A DNA stretch of 64,000 nucleotides from Condylostoma magnum (taxonomy: Eukaryota; Ciliophora; Heterotrichea; Heterotrichida; Condylostomatidae). The stretch covers positions 47,810 through 111,809 of the forward strand of contig CAKKTI010000018.1 of assembly GCA_920105805.1 (NCBI GenBank), read 5' to 3'. The translations under genes and the position numbers were made by a program. Below are positions 11,201 through 22,600 of this stretch, piece by piece (position 1 is the first letter of the stretch; each line of letters begins with the position of its first letter). The notes below the pieces were generated by a model. The model made no database searches. It was not told where the DNA came from and saw nothing but the letters and a program-made list of their open reading frames with translations.

Positions 11201-12394
11201 TCAGTTGATTAAAGATCTACGGGAATAAGTAGTCTCTGGCTTTTGAATCAACTCTAGAAATTTCATAGAGTTTTCATCTAGTAGAGGTTATTTAATTCTA
11301 GTCTACCTTTTAGGTCTTCTTACCACTTTCACCTCATTTCAATCGCTTTCGTTGTATTTTCGAGATTTTACAGGAGTTTATAAGCCACTGATTGGCTTTT
11401 ATACCTACGCTCTCATGTTCATTACTTTTTACTTCTTGACTGTTAAATCTAAGGACTCCTCTATATAATTATCAAACTCTCTGTGTCTTTTAAAATCACC
11501 GTTGATAACTTTCTATAGATTTTGCTCATCTTCCATCAGAGTATCTTGCAAGTGTTTTTTATTAAGATGTTTTTCCCTGTTATTTACCTTGCTTCTATCA
11601 ATAAGCTCCTCTAATTCCCCGTCCTCCTCGTCTTCATTATCAAATATTTTCCTTACTACATGATCGTGATTCTCATCATCACTTCCTTATTCAGCTTCAT
11701 TATCAAAGTAATTATATACAAGTTATCTTGAGCCCACTTTTTCTGTAGTTTAGGAGTTTTCGTATATTTAGGCCTTCATGAATTCAATTTATATGTATTG
11801 GTTAGCCTCACTCACAGTACATTGAGTAGAAAGATCCGTTTCATTTCTATACAAATGATCAGATTATCTCTCTGGGGTTTCTGGAGGCTCATAATCAGAT
11901 GATGCAGAATCATCTAAAGACTCATTATCTTCATCCTATCTTCTTTATACTCCTTCTAGCTCAGATACACTTTTATTAAATATCATTTCCTATGTCACAT
12001 CTTAAGTCTTCCTTTAATTTATTTTAGTCCTCAGATTTTCCAGTAGCTTTTGCCTTGGATTCAAGCTTTGCTTCTTTACTATAAACCCTTGTACTTGTTA
12101 AGGAGCTGTAATTTTCATTCTGTCCTGTGAATTTTAGCTTTTGATTACCTGTAATGCTAATTGAGATGAAAAGTCAGGTTTTTTACTACTAAAGCGGGAT
12201 ATAAAGGAGGTTAATGTTCTTTGTACTGGTTCTCTTTTAGGGAGCTGTAAATCCTCATCTCTTAGATATTCATACTCCACAATATCCTCTTCTAAGCTGT
12301 ATATGGAAGGATCAAGCATTTTATTTTTAGCACGAGCTTTCTAAGGCGTTTTAATTTGCTTAGTAGTTGTAGGGATGATTTCTATGTCTTCCAT
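11201..12394 (-). CDS. Acidic, largely disordered protein with basic C-terminus
   Basis: About 397 residues. It starts MEDIEIIPTTTKQIK, then has a basic TPQKARAK patch. Long Glu/Asp stretches follow (SLEEDIVEYEYLRDEDLQ, NEDEEDGELEELIDRS), with scattered Ser/Thr-Pro sites (PPETPERQ, LQTPVKS). The C-terminal segment (SDWNEVKVVRRPKRQTRIKQ) is more ordered and basic and may be a short binding motif. Domain recognition failed. Alternating acidic and basic blocks suggest a nuclear factor such as a chaperone or chromatin adaptor, but that is inference. Start 12394 was preferred over Met 12319 because the upstream residues read as coding. It ends at TGA 11201-11203. Confidence 0.6.
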
Positions 12395-12599
12395 TTTATT
12401 ATTATAGTCTTGTGTCGTTATGCTAAGCAGAAAAGTAGTTTGTAGATTGTTTCCTTGTATATCGTTTAATTTGTATAAATGCTTAATTTTACTTAAAATT
12501 TTAATGGTAATATTCTAAGAGTATATAACGGTGTACCTAACGGAGTAATGAGTAGTTAGTATATTTCATAAGTAGAAATTAGCTAAAATTCATATTATA

Positions 12600-14261
12600 A
12601 TGGTATTTTATTTATTGATTGTGCACGTGCTTAGTAGTTATAAAGCTAGTCTAACTTATTTAGGCTTAAGGGATAACCAGTATTCCGTAAAACTATCTTT
12701 CTCATAAACCACGGTTTTTGAGTAATTAAAAGACAAAATTTAACTAAATTTTGATGTTCCAATCGATTTTAGTAGTGAAATAGAAACTTAAAATTAGATT
12801 GAAGGGGATGAAATAGTAATTATAATAGAATGCGAGTCTTCTGTCACATAAGAAGAGATTTTAACAGTTGGATTTGATCCTCCATACACTATTTAATCAA
12901 TAGATTAATAGTATTTATAAACATTAGAATTAAAAATAAAGCTGGATGATAAATATGAATCAGATGATTATTCAACTATTAGTAACTTTACACTTTTCCT
13001 AGTAGTGTTTATTTGGATAGTTTTTATAAGTGGAGGAGTTTGAGTAGTTTTTGGAATCGTTCCTTCCTTTGGTCCCGTTTGAAAACTATTAGATATGATA
13101 TAAATCTACTATTTACTGTTGTTTAATGATTTTCCTATAACTGAAGAATTGCGTGAGTTCTTAAGACTGTTTAATTTCTCATATTTAACATTCATGCCAA
13201 ATATATTCAAACTAGTTGGATTAGATGAACAATTTGACTAGGAGAATCTGCGACTAAATTAGGAAGATATTCCAACTGATTTTATTTTAAATATAGGCAG
13301 TATTGTTTTCACATATTTAATAGTATTTGCTCTATACTGCCTTTCTTTATTTCTAATAAAACTTCAGTAGAATCAAATAGCAAAACGAGTTTATTACTTA
13401 ATAGGCTTTAATTTGGTCAATAGATTCTGCATATTCTCTATTTTACCCCTAGCAACATACTGAATGATATAAGTTCACAACTTTAACACTACAACTTTCG
13501 TCAGTTATTTATCCATTATCTTATGAGCCATTACTTTTGTATATTTCTATGCTATTTTTCATGTGATAATAGCTAAAGTAGTAGCAAGAACCAAAACTGA
13601 ATTAAATTAGCCTTGGAATTAAATCAGATTTGGAAGTTGGTACTCAGAGTTCAAATTAGACAACTTGTTTTAAAAGAGCTTTATACTTATTAACTAGGCT
13701 AGGAAAATTATGCTCGCAATATGTGTTATACTGTTTTAAGAGGAATCTGATAAGCAAGCCTGCTTAGTCTGGACTACAATGGCCTCTTATTACCTTATAC
13801 TGATAGGAATAATGCCGTAAAAGGCCACAAGAATCGAGAAATTGGGCTAGATAGTATCAGAAACACTATTAATACTAGCAGTTTCCCTATTCCTAGGACT
13901 ATTTTTAAATGATCCGAGTAATTAAGACAAAAGAGCATTATCTGATATAATAAGTATGCTGCTATATATAAGTGTGATAATATATTTGATCACTTGCTAC
14001 TTTATGTAAATTAAAACTATTATTTTTCAATGTAGGAATAGGTCGAATTCAAGCAACTCTATTAGAGTAATACCTGATTTCTAGAACGAAAGCCAATCTG
14101 AAAATATACCCTTGTCTTCCCGTAATAATAGAACAAATATAGCAGAGGAGAATGAGTTTGACAGGGATAAATAATTTATTAGAGAAAACAACATAAAGCA
14201 ATCCGACCAAGAGGATTCAGCCTATTTGAGAAATATTGTTCTGAATAGAAGAGCTAGATAA
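12600..14261 (+). CDS. Polytopic membrane protein with short ectodomain (ciliate TRP-like C-terminal type)
   Basis: About 553 residues. A signal peptide (MVFYLLIVHVLSSYKA) leads into a 120-residue acidic ectodomain. A membrane region with about eight hydrophobic helices between residues 135 and 480 follows, then a Ser/Asn-rich cytosolic tail of about 75 residues. The membrane region (VVFGIVPSFGPVWKLLDMIQ, RFGSWYSEFKLDNLFQKSFI) follows the same plan as the C-termini of the genes at 19699 and 44499. That plan is a helix pair, a loop ending in ...F.N..RF.SWY, then a hydrophobic bundle. It looks like a stripped-down member of that family. Channel or receptor function is inferred only. Stop TAA 14259-14261 lies 21 bases before the next ATG. 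Confidence 0.7.
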
Positions 14262-14282
14262 TAACTTTTTATCTTTAAATAA

Positions 14283-14816
14283 ATGGGAAATTGCTGCGGT
14301 AAAAATTCGAAAGAGAAGAGGAGGAATATTGCCTCTCACAACAACACATCAGAGACCCTATGTGACCCTGTTATCTTTGAAAGCAAAATGTTTAAAATAT
14401 GCGATCATACTGGCCAATTGAACAAGATTCATGATATCTCGGAAATAAGAGAAAGAATTGTGAATTATTCGCCGACTAAGGTAAAGATGCTGCTGAATGG
14501 ATAAGAGTACTTTCTACTGGTATAAGGATAAGTTAAGACGAATTTACAAGAAATAGACGAGTTAACAATGATTGTTTTTCGGGATGAGACAGTGATAGTG
14601 CATTTGGGTAATTACGAGTTTCTTGTAAATTTGCTTAGGATTTAAGACTCTTAAATAAAAAAGATCCATCTCCCTAGATAAGGAGCTGACGGGGCAACTA
14701 AGTTCCATGAGATTATTGAGTGGACTTATTACTAACAGAATATAAAAGAAAGAGACTTCCTTGACCAGCTTTATCAATATATTACAACATTCACTGATGT
14801 GAGAAATTATAAATAG
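14283..14816 (+). CDS. Small acylated-looking MGNCCG protein
   Basis: About 177 residues. The N-terminus MGNCCGKNSKEKRRN fits dual acylation: myristoyl on Gly2, palmitoyl on Cys4/Cys5, plus a polybasic patch. The rest is soluble and globular (DHTGQLNKIHDISEIRERIV, VKMLLNGQEYFLLVQGQVK, TMIVFRDETVIVHLGNYEF). It may be an alpha/beta domain ending in a helix (RDFLDQLYQYITTFTD). No family was recognised. It converges on the gene at 14835, whose product also starts MGN and carries CC. The two stops are about 18 bases apart. Stop TAG 14814-14816 is followed by two TAA codons. Confidence 0.65.
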
Positions 14817-14834
14817 TAATAAAGAGGTTTACTA

Positions 14835-15866
14835 TTATTCTAAAATATTTTCTATACGAATATTAGTCCCAATATGACTAGCTGCTACTTTAATATGTCC
14901 TTCTAAGTCCATTCTAGCCTCTATAATCAAATCTTCTTCCACGTCTTTTATCTATATTTAATTTTAGAATCTTTTAATTGAGCAAATTTGCTTAAGATCA
15001 ATTCTTTTTACAAACTTAAACTTTTTTGAAAGTATATAAAGAGCCAGGTCAGATAAAATCAAGTTGTATTCAGTGCCTGAGAAGTCATTTAACTTATGTA
15101 CTTCGCCAATCAATCCATTCTTTGACACAATTTCATTAAATCTTATCTGCTCCGTATCATTTGGATTAGTTTTAAGACTAAGTGCTATTTTCTCATTTAT
15201 AAGTGTATTGAGTAATTAGTTTCCATTAACCTAGGCGGATGAGAAAAAGTGCCCACTAGCATCATAGAATATACTTGCCAACGATTTCAAAACATCATTA
15301 AACCTTTCAGTCTAGAAACAAATATCTCCTCTTTTATCATCCAAGTGTATCAAGAATTATTAATACATTCTCTGGACAGTTATAAAGGTGATTTAATGTA
15401 CATAAAAACTTCTACTCATTTACTTCCAGTCTTCAGCATTGAGTACAAAAACCTGCTCCGTTGTGATAACTAACATCCTATAGTGCTTTTTACCGAATTA
15501 GTCTATTTCAGTAACTTCCATAAGACCATCTAATTACTGTACATTTCCACTATCCTTTTAAATCAATTAGGTAATTATTACTCGCTTTTCCTCCTCCAAT
15601 CCAGTAACAGAGTTCAACGAGTAATCTAAATCGTCTGAATACTCACTAGAATCGCTATTAATTGCAGAGTTTTGCGTTACTTACTCTTTTTTCTTGTAAA
15701 TCTTCTTATCCTGAACCATATTAGCAATCAGATTTTTAATAGCATTAGGGTTTTATATCTCCTACTTCAAATTCTACTACAATACTGGCTTTTTACTTCT
15801 TTTTGACTTATTACTTTGTCTCTTCCTCTTCTCTCTTCCTCTACAGCACATCTATATATTTCCCAT
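14835..15866 (-). CDS. Myosin-TH1-like (PH-like) lipid-binding domain protein
   Basis: About 343 residues. It starts MGNIQMCCRGREKRKRQ, a possible acylation plus polybasic anchor. After a Ser/Asp-rich linker, residues about 115-330 resemble the TH1 tail of class I myosins, a PH-like fold that binds acidic phospholipids. Landmarks are KHYRMLVITTEQVFVLNAED, QITFITVQRMYQQFLIHLDD and ERFNDVLKSLASIFYD. No motor, IQ or SH3 part is present, so this is a stand-alone membrane-binding module. The start codon lies only seven bases from the divergent Beclin start. The end is TAA 14835-14837. Confidence 0.6.
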
Positions 15867-15873
15867 ATTAATT

Positions 15874-16938
15874 ATGAGTGAAATTCCTGTGTGCTATGAC
15901 TGTAAACATCCAATAGAGGTTTCCTCCTCTGGCCCACTTGTTGATATTTCTGAATTAGAGCAATCCGAGACCTTTTTTTATGAAAATTTGATGAAAGCTG
16001 ACAGACTTCTAGAGTTAGCATCAAAACCTGAGGCTATTTAACAGTGTTTATGTGAAAACTGCCTGCAATAACTTACTTCATAACTAGAATAACAGATAAA
16101 TGAAGCTGAGTAGTAAGAATAAATGTACTAAAACCACTTAGAATTACTACAAAAGTAAATTCAGGAGCAACAAGCAATTCCTAATAACATGGAAGAAATG
16201 GAGTAGTAATTACTTGATATAAGAGTTGATGAAAAACAGCTTTCTAGGGATTTTAAGCTGTTGTAATAGGAACTCGAGTAAGTAATTAACCACGAGGAGA
16301 AGTTCTGGGGCAAGGCAAGCTAGTTGGAAATTAAACTACTCAATTTTGAGGAAGACAACTCAGAAGTCAACAGAAGAACGCAGGTTGCATAAGAAGAGCT
16401 GGAATTACTAGAAAGAACCAACGTTCTTAACGATCTTTTCTACATAACGAGCTAGGATCAGTTCGGAACTATTAGCGGATTGAGACTTGGGAGACTCGAT
16501 ACTGAATTAGTCCCCTGGGAAGAAATAAACGCCGCATGGGGACAGTGTGTGCTGCTTTTAGCCACCCTACAAAGATTCAGAGGATTTAAAAGTGCTAAGA
16601 GCATTTTGTATCCTATGGGAAGTTTCTCTAGAATTGCTCATATTACAGATGATACTAACAAGCTTGAATTGTTTTGCTCAGACTCAGCGTTTACTAAGAT
16701 GATTGGTAGATTTAACGAGGCTTAGAGGGTTTATTTAGAAACTTTACATGAGTTTGCTATGTTTGCCGAGACTTAGATACAGGGAGTGGCACTGCCTTAT
16801 AAAATTTAAGACGGGTTGATTGGTAATTTCTCTATTGTACTAGAAATGCAGCATAAGGAAAAATGGACAAGGGCGCTTAGGTTTATGCTGTAAACTTTGA
16901 AAACACTGTTGGTATGGTGTGTAAAGGAGTAGTTGTAA
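15874..16938 (+). CDS. BECN1: Beclin-1 / ATG6 autophagy protein
   Basis: About 354 residues, shorter than human Beclin-1 because the N-terminal BH3 region is missing. It begins with a CxxC (PVCYDCKHPIEV) as in the Beclin N-terminus. A Gln-rich coiled coil (about 75-190) follows, then the conserved C-terminal domain: QFGTISGLRLGRL, VPWEEINAAWGQCVLLLATL, LYPMGSFSRI, LPYKIQDG, WTRALRFMLQTLKTLLVW. Beclin joins VPS34 and VPS15 in the PI3-kinase complexes that start autophagosomes and act on endosomes. The ending is ...CVKEQL at TAA 16936-16938; TAG 16930-16932 is possible. Confidence 0.95.
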
Positions 16939-16964
16939 TTTGTTTATATAAAGTGTTAGTATAC

Positions 16965-18224
16965 TTAATCAAAAATAACCTCAGAATTCTCAAACTGGGT
17001 AGAAATTTCTCGTCTAAACACGTTTCTTAGGTCGTCTACAGTTAAACTTTCGTCGAAATCCCAGAATAATTCGATAGGTTAATCCTCAATGATCTCTCTT
17101 TCAGGCTGTCTAATACTATTGAAATAAGGATGCTATACTAACTCATCTAAAGTTATCCTTTTAGAAGGGTTAAACTTCAGCATTAAGCTCAGAATTTCAA
17201 TTTCTTACTGAGTCGACCCTTTGAATAACTCCTCGAAAGGCTTTGGCTCTATATTAGGAAATGATCCTATGTATAAACTAGCCATTTGGTCACTTAAAAA
17301 TGACAGATCTTCCTATGACGGTGTTCCCAGTACGTCAAAAATCTTTTTAATCTAATCGTTATTGCTAATAGGAAAGGCTAGTCCTTATTGCAGTATGTTC
17401 ATATCAGGGGATAGTGGAAAACATGATGTACCAGGGAATAAGGGTCCTCTTTAAGAATAGTCTGGTTAATTACATTTCATCATCCCTAACAACTCTGCAA
17501 ATATACAGCCCAAACTTCACACATCTACTGCTTTATCATACTCCTTTTCCATTAAGATTACCTCGGGGGCTCTATATCACCGTGTGATTACATGTTTGGT
17601 TAGAATTCTATTAGCCTTTCTGCTCTCTCTGTCCAAGTGTCGCATTTCTACACCGTTGATTTAATCCGGGGATAGATGAGTCACGTTAGCTATTGTAGCT
17701 TGCTGCTACATCTCCTCATGTAAGATTTTATAGCTTCTTGATAGTCCAAAGTCACAAATTCTTATACTGCAGTCGTCATTTATCAAAATATTCGCCGGTT
17801 TTAGGTCCCTGTGAAGCACATTAGCACTGTGGAGGTATCTAACTGCACAGATTGCTTGGTAGATAATGAATTTTACCTGAGAGTTGTCGAGATAGATGCT
17901 GGAATATAGAAGTTATTTAAGATCTGTATTACTGCAGTCCATGACTAGGTAAATCTCGTTGAAATCGTCTTCATTTATAGATGGGATTATTAAGTCACGG
18001 AATTATACTATGTTAGGATGAGTTAATCGAATCATTATACAGATTTCACGAAGAAGACGTCTTGCTTCTTATACATTTTCGTATATGTTCTTTAGGTTTT
18101 TAATTGCTACCTTTTCATCAGGATTTTAATAATCCACTGCTACATATACAGAAGAAAAAGCACCTTTTCCAATGAGTCTGATTAAATTGTATCTAGATGG
18201 TAGGCTTCAACTAGGCTCATCCAT
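16965..18224 (-). CDS. Divergent MAP-kinase-like Ser/Thr protein kinase
   Basis: About 419 residues. All catalytic motifs are present: GKGAFSSVYVAVDY, VAIK, VLHRDLKPANILINDD, CDFGLSRS, RWYRAPEVILM, and DVWSLGCIFAELLG with the CMGC/MAPK insert. The activation segment between DFG and APE is about 60 residues, roughly twice that of ERK2. At the dual-phosphorylation site it reads LTKHVITRWYRAPE, so TxY is replaced by TKH and the activating Tyr is missing. A C-terminal acidic tail resembles MAPK common-docking or extension regions. Activation therefore probably does not use a classical MEK. Start 18224; stop TAA 16965-16967. Confidence 0.9.
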
Positions 18225-18806
18225 TTTACGGAAAATAATGATGGATCAATAGTTTTGATTTGATTTAATGACAAGTTATTGAATAAAATGCAATAATTGA
18301 TATTAGGGATTAAAATTAGTAATAGATTGTATTGAAATAAGAGACTGATTTATATTTCAACTTATTAAAAAATTGTATTATGTTGAAAAGGATGAATTAG
18401 TTTTTATATAGTACGATTAAATTGCTTAATTATATGTGGTGGCCGTAAATATTCACAAATAACTGTTAAATAATTGAAATCTTTTAATATAAAGTTTAAC
18501 TTTCTAGATTAGTGCATATTAGTTTTTAAAGTAATTATTTTACTATAAGATTTTCTAGAATAATCTATTTACAATTCGAGTTAACTAAATTACTTAATTC
18601 CTTTTGATATTAAATAGAAATTAGGTAAATTTATACATTTCTTTATCAGGCTATTTTATCCTATTAAATAATTTATCTAATATTTAATTATCAATGTAAT
18701 CCTTCTTGTTGATTAATCTAAACTTCTTAGATATAATGCTCCATTAATATAAGATTTTCCCTATATTTCTATTAAAATAACTAGGTCTATTTTAGGTTGA
18801 TATTAA
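18225..18806. other. AT-rich stretch without a supported gene
   Basis: Very AT-rich sequence between the kinase start and the uncertain gene at 18807. Frames are open on both strands only because stop codons are sense codons here, and no domain or balanced composition was seen. Upstream control regions for the minus-strand kinase gene may lie here. No tRNA-like or other structured RNA was recognised. Confidence 0.4.
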
Positions 18807-19595
18807 ATGAATCTAGATAGGAGTTTGAGCCTTAAGCAATTTATTAAGTTGCTTCATCATAGAACAGATTGTATCTGCTATAGTTTTAAAATCTTTAGAG
18901 CTATAAATATGGACTTTTGTTGAAATGAAGTCTTGACAAATAATTCAGTAAGCTATAGTCAGAGTTAATGCATTTTAAAGTGATTACTAAGTCTAACGGA
19001 ATTAAATATGACAAGATCAAATTATAGCCTAAGTTATTGATACTAAATATGCTGTAATTAGTGTTTACGAAAGAAATCTTACTAATTTATTTACGAATAG
19101 AGTAGCTATACCAAACTACTAAGATTTAGTTTCCAAAAATGAACTCTTCGTTAAGCAGTTCAATAAAGTAAATAAATTATGTCTAAGCTTTAAATCTTTA
19201 TCTACAAAAGATATTAAAGGATGAATCGTAGGCTCTGAATTTGATATATAAGAAAAGAATTGTATAATTTATCGGAGGTAGATATTCATCCACTTTATGC
19301 AAAAGCTAGCGAGTAATTTTAGTATACACTGTTACGGTTTTCTAATGAAACTAAATCCCTATATAGAACGTATTACATAATTGTAATAATAGGATTCCAG
19401 AAAATTCTAAAATTCAAAGATTTATCAATTAACGAAGTAAGACAAGTTCTTTTGCTGGTTATAAGAGAAATTTACTTACTAAGTTATTCAGAGCTGCATG
19501 AAATAGATTCAATGGTTAATCTCTTGATCAACAACTATTAGTTTAGTATTTGTGTAGTATATAAATATGATAAAACAAAAAACTATCTCACTTAA
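18807..19595 (+). CDS. Uncertain gene with apparent frame changes (short introns?)
   Basis: The plus strand shows coding-like pieces in two frames. Frame 0 begins MNLDRSLSLKQFIKLLHH at ATG 18807. The next frame then gives VIDTKYAVISVYERNLTNLF up to about 19270. Frame 0 returns with HPLYAKASEQFQYTLLRFSN and INEVRQVLLLVIREIYLLSY. Tiny introns could join them. A perfect 15-base GTAAGCTATAGTCAG occurs near 18953, and a 20-base GT..AG candidate near 19266 restores the frame. A long minus-strand frame over the same stretch also reads plausibly (FIYFIELLNEEFIFGN), so strand and structure are not settled. No family was recognised. Confidence 0.3.
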
Positions 19596-19698
19596 AATCT
19601 TGTTTATTTAAGCTCTTTCGTAAGATTTAAAGCTTTGCTTGTAATTTAATTTAGTTTGTTAGAATTAAATTTTGTAGAAAAGCTTATAATTATTAAAA

Positions 19699-22600
19699 AT
19701 GTTTCTGGTTCTCATTTTATTGGCAACGTTTGCAAGCAGATTGCAACTAACACTGAAGTATGATGCTATTTATATTGACGGCTCGCATGATAATTGAAAT
19801 GTAGTTAATAGGACATTCTTACTTGATTTAGCAGCTTTATAATATATCTTTCCTTGTCATTATTTTACAATTTCTCTCATTTTCCATCAGTACTTTGATG
19901 ATGACATAACTATATTTGAAATAGATTCTGGGAATAATACACTTAAATGCGAGAACAAATGTGATATTGTAATCTTTGAGTGAAAAGGTACGATTGCTCG
20001 AGTAGAAGGTTGTAATCCGAATTAAAAGAAAAAATAACGCTTAGTTTATGTTTCAAAAAGTAAAGACTCAATATGGTTATGCATTTCCTGCGATAATAAT
20101 GAACTAAAATGCTCTTAAAATAGTTTAGTAGATGATTACGATACTATTGAAGGTAAAAGCTTAGTTATTGCTCCTTCATCATTCTTGGGTGTTTTTATGG
20201 ATCTAGTTTATCATAATTGTGAATTTCTTACAGTTTATGATGCTCAGTAAGAGTTTGATTAAAGATTAAATTGCGATAATTTGCCTGATTTTGCACCTTA
20301 GTGTGGTGATTATCTTAATTGGACAATCAAAGATATATTTGAAGGTGATTTTAAAGCTGGATAATTTGAGTCTAAAATTTATGACGGTTTACAAGGACAA
20401 CAGTTTGAATCTACTACAACATTATATGAAATTATGTTTTACTATCAATATCAAAGTAATTAAGAATTTGAAATACTTGAGCTAGTTAGAAAAAGAGACG
20501 ATGGTGGAGATTAGTATGAATGAGAACTGTTATCTAATCCAGGTTGTGGGCTTGAAATAAATTATTAGAGCTATGATAATGGCGATGGTAGTAATGGTGA
20601 TAGAGTATCATGCTCAGGTAAAAAAATTAATTTTATTTCAAATAAATGATACTTTATATCAATTGCTTTTATGGAAACGAAGGTTCGCTTTTTTATAATT
20701 GATTATAGTACTAAAGCAACTTAGGAGCAATTTTATAATTATTCAGAAATAACCCCAGATCCTTTACCTATACCAGATTGAGTGATTGATTTTGATGGTT
20801 AAAATACAGTATTTGGAGGATTTCGAGCTTATCTTCAATATTTTGATACAGATCAAATTAAAGAAATAGAATAAGATTGGTTTAATCCCATTTAAGAGAG
20901 TTCTATTGTTACAGATTTTGCAATTACTGGTTGTAAAAGTGGATACCTTATGGTTAATGGTTTCTGCTTTACCTGTTTTGACAGATGTGAAACCTGTAGT
21001 AAATTATCCTATAAACATTGTACTACATGCAAACCAGGATTTTATAAACAATCATTTAGTGACATTTGTTTTGAAAGTTGCTCATGGTGGTAGTTTCCAG
21101 ATCTTAATTATACATGCTCTGGTTCTTATTACCCTTTAGAGTTTCAATTGACTTAAAAAGTTCATGAGAGTAATAGATATTAAGCAATACTAAACAATGA
21201 TCCAGTATTGCTTCCAGATTAAGGATTATGAATATAAATGAACTAATAAATAGAGATTACAAATAATTAAAATGCAGGCCCAGGACTAGTACTAGATTTT
21301 TGTATTAGTGTAATAGTAAAACCAGAAACAGATGGAAACATTTTAACAATCACTGAGAAATTAGCTTGGAAAATTAAATAGGAGCCTACAACTCTTTAAT
21401 TAATCCTTCTTGCATTTTACTACGAAGGTTAGCAGGTAGAATTTAAAGGAAACTTCCCAGGCATAATCTCCTAAAGTTGGGTTAAGCTAGGGTTCTGTTT
21501 TCTTCTTGAAGAGTAGGATATTCTTCTAATTGTAAATGATATGAAAGAAGTTATACCTATGGATCATCCCTTCATGAACTTCGGATTAACTCCTCATACT
21601 TTATTAGGGTATTAATTCGTAGGTAAAGCTCATGAGATTACTTATACTAACTTTTACTCATACGTGGATTATAGTGCCTAGCCTTGCATGGAAGACATTA
21701 TATCAATTAATTCTAAGTGCTTCAACTCGTGCTACTCTTATACTGATTTTTGTGGAGGGTGCAACTCAAATAATAGATTATGCACTTAAATACTATGCAA
21801 TGATATATAGGAGTTCAATGAATATGGTACAGTAAGTTTAAATGATGTATCCGAGTATGTTAAGAATCAAGCAATGATTCATTGCAGGGAAGTTTGTGGA
21901 GATGGGATTCTTCTTGATTTTTATGAGTGTGATGATGGGAATTTATTTAATGATGATGGTTGTAATGATTAGTGCTAGATTGAGTCTAATTTTATATGTG
22001 AAAATGAGCTATTTAGTACATCTTAATGCTATAGCCAAGTATAGGATAATGACTAGGTGATAAATTACAGTATTAACCAAAACATTATTGAGCTTTTACA
22101 CCCTGATCAAAATATAAGTCAAATAAATGTATAGGGCACTGAAACATTCAACTACCAAAGAAAAGATGACAAACTATAATTGTAAATTGATTAGTTTTAC
22201 CAATAAGAATTAGAAGTTATAATTAAATTGGATGATAATACTAGTCAAGTATACGAAATTGATACAAACTGTAAAATATTCAACGAATAATGTATAGAAT
22301 GCTTCGATAATTTTACACTAGTAGATAATAGATGCTAATGTGTAGGAAATACTATATTTACTAAAAACGAAGGCTGCATTCAATGCTAATCTAATAAAAT
22401 TTCAGCTTTCAATCAATGCAAATGCCCAACAGGCTATTATTTGCTTGGAAATTCATGCTTAGAATGCCAGTAAAACTGTAAATAATGTAATGACGATAAA
22501 CAATGCATAATATGCAGTGAAAATTATGTACTTCATTAAGGAATATGTCAGCCTTGCGACAGCTTTGAAGGATATGGATGAAATTGGTCTATAGAGTAAT

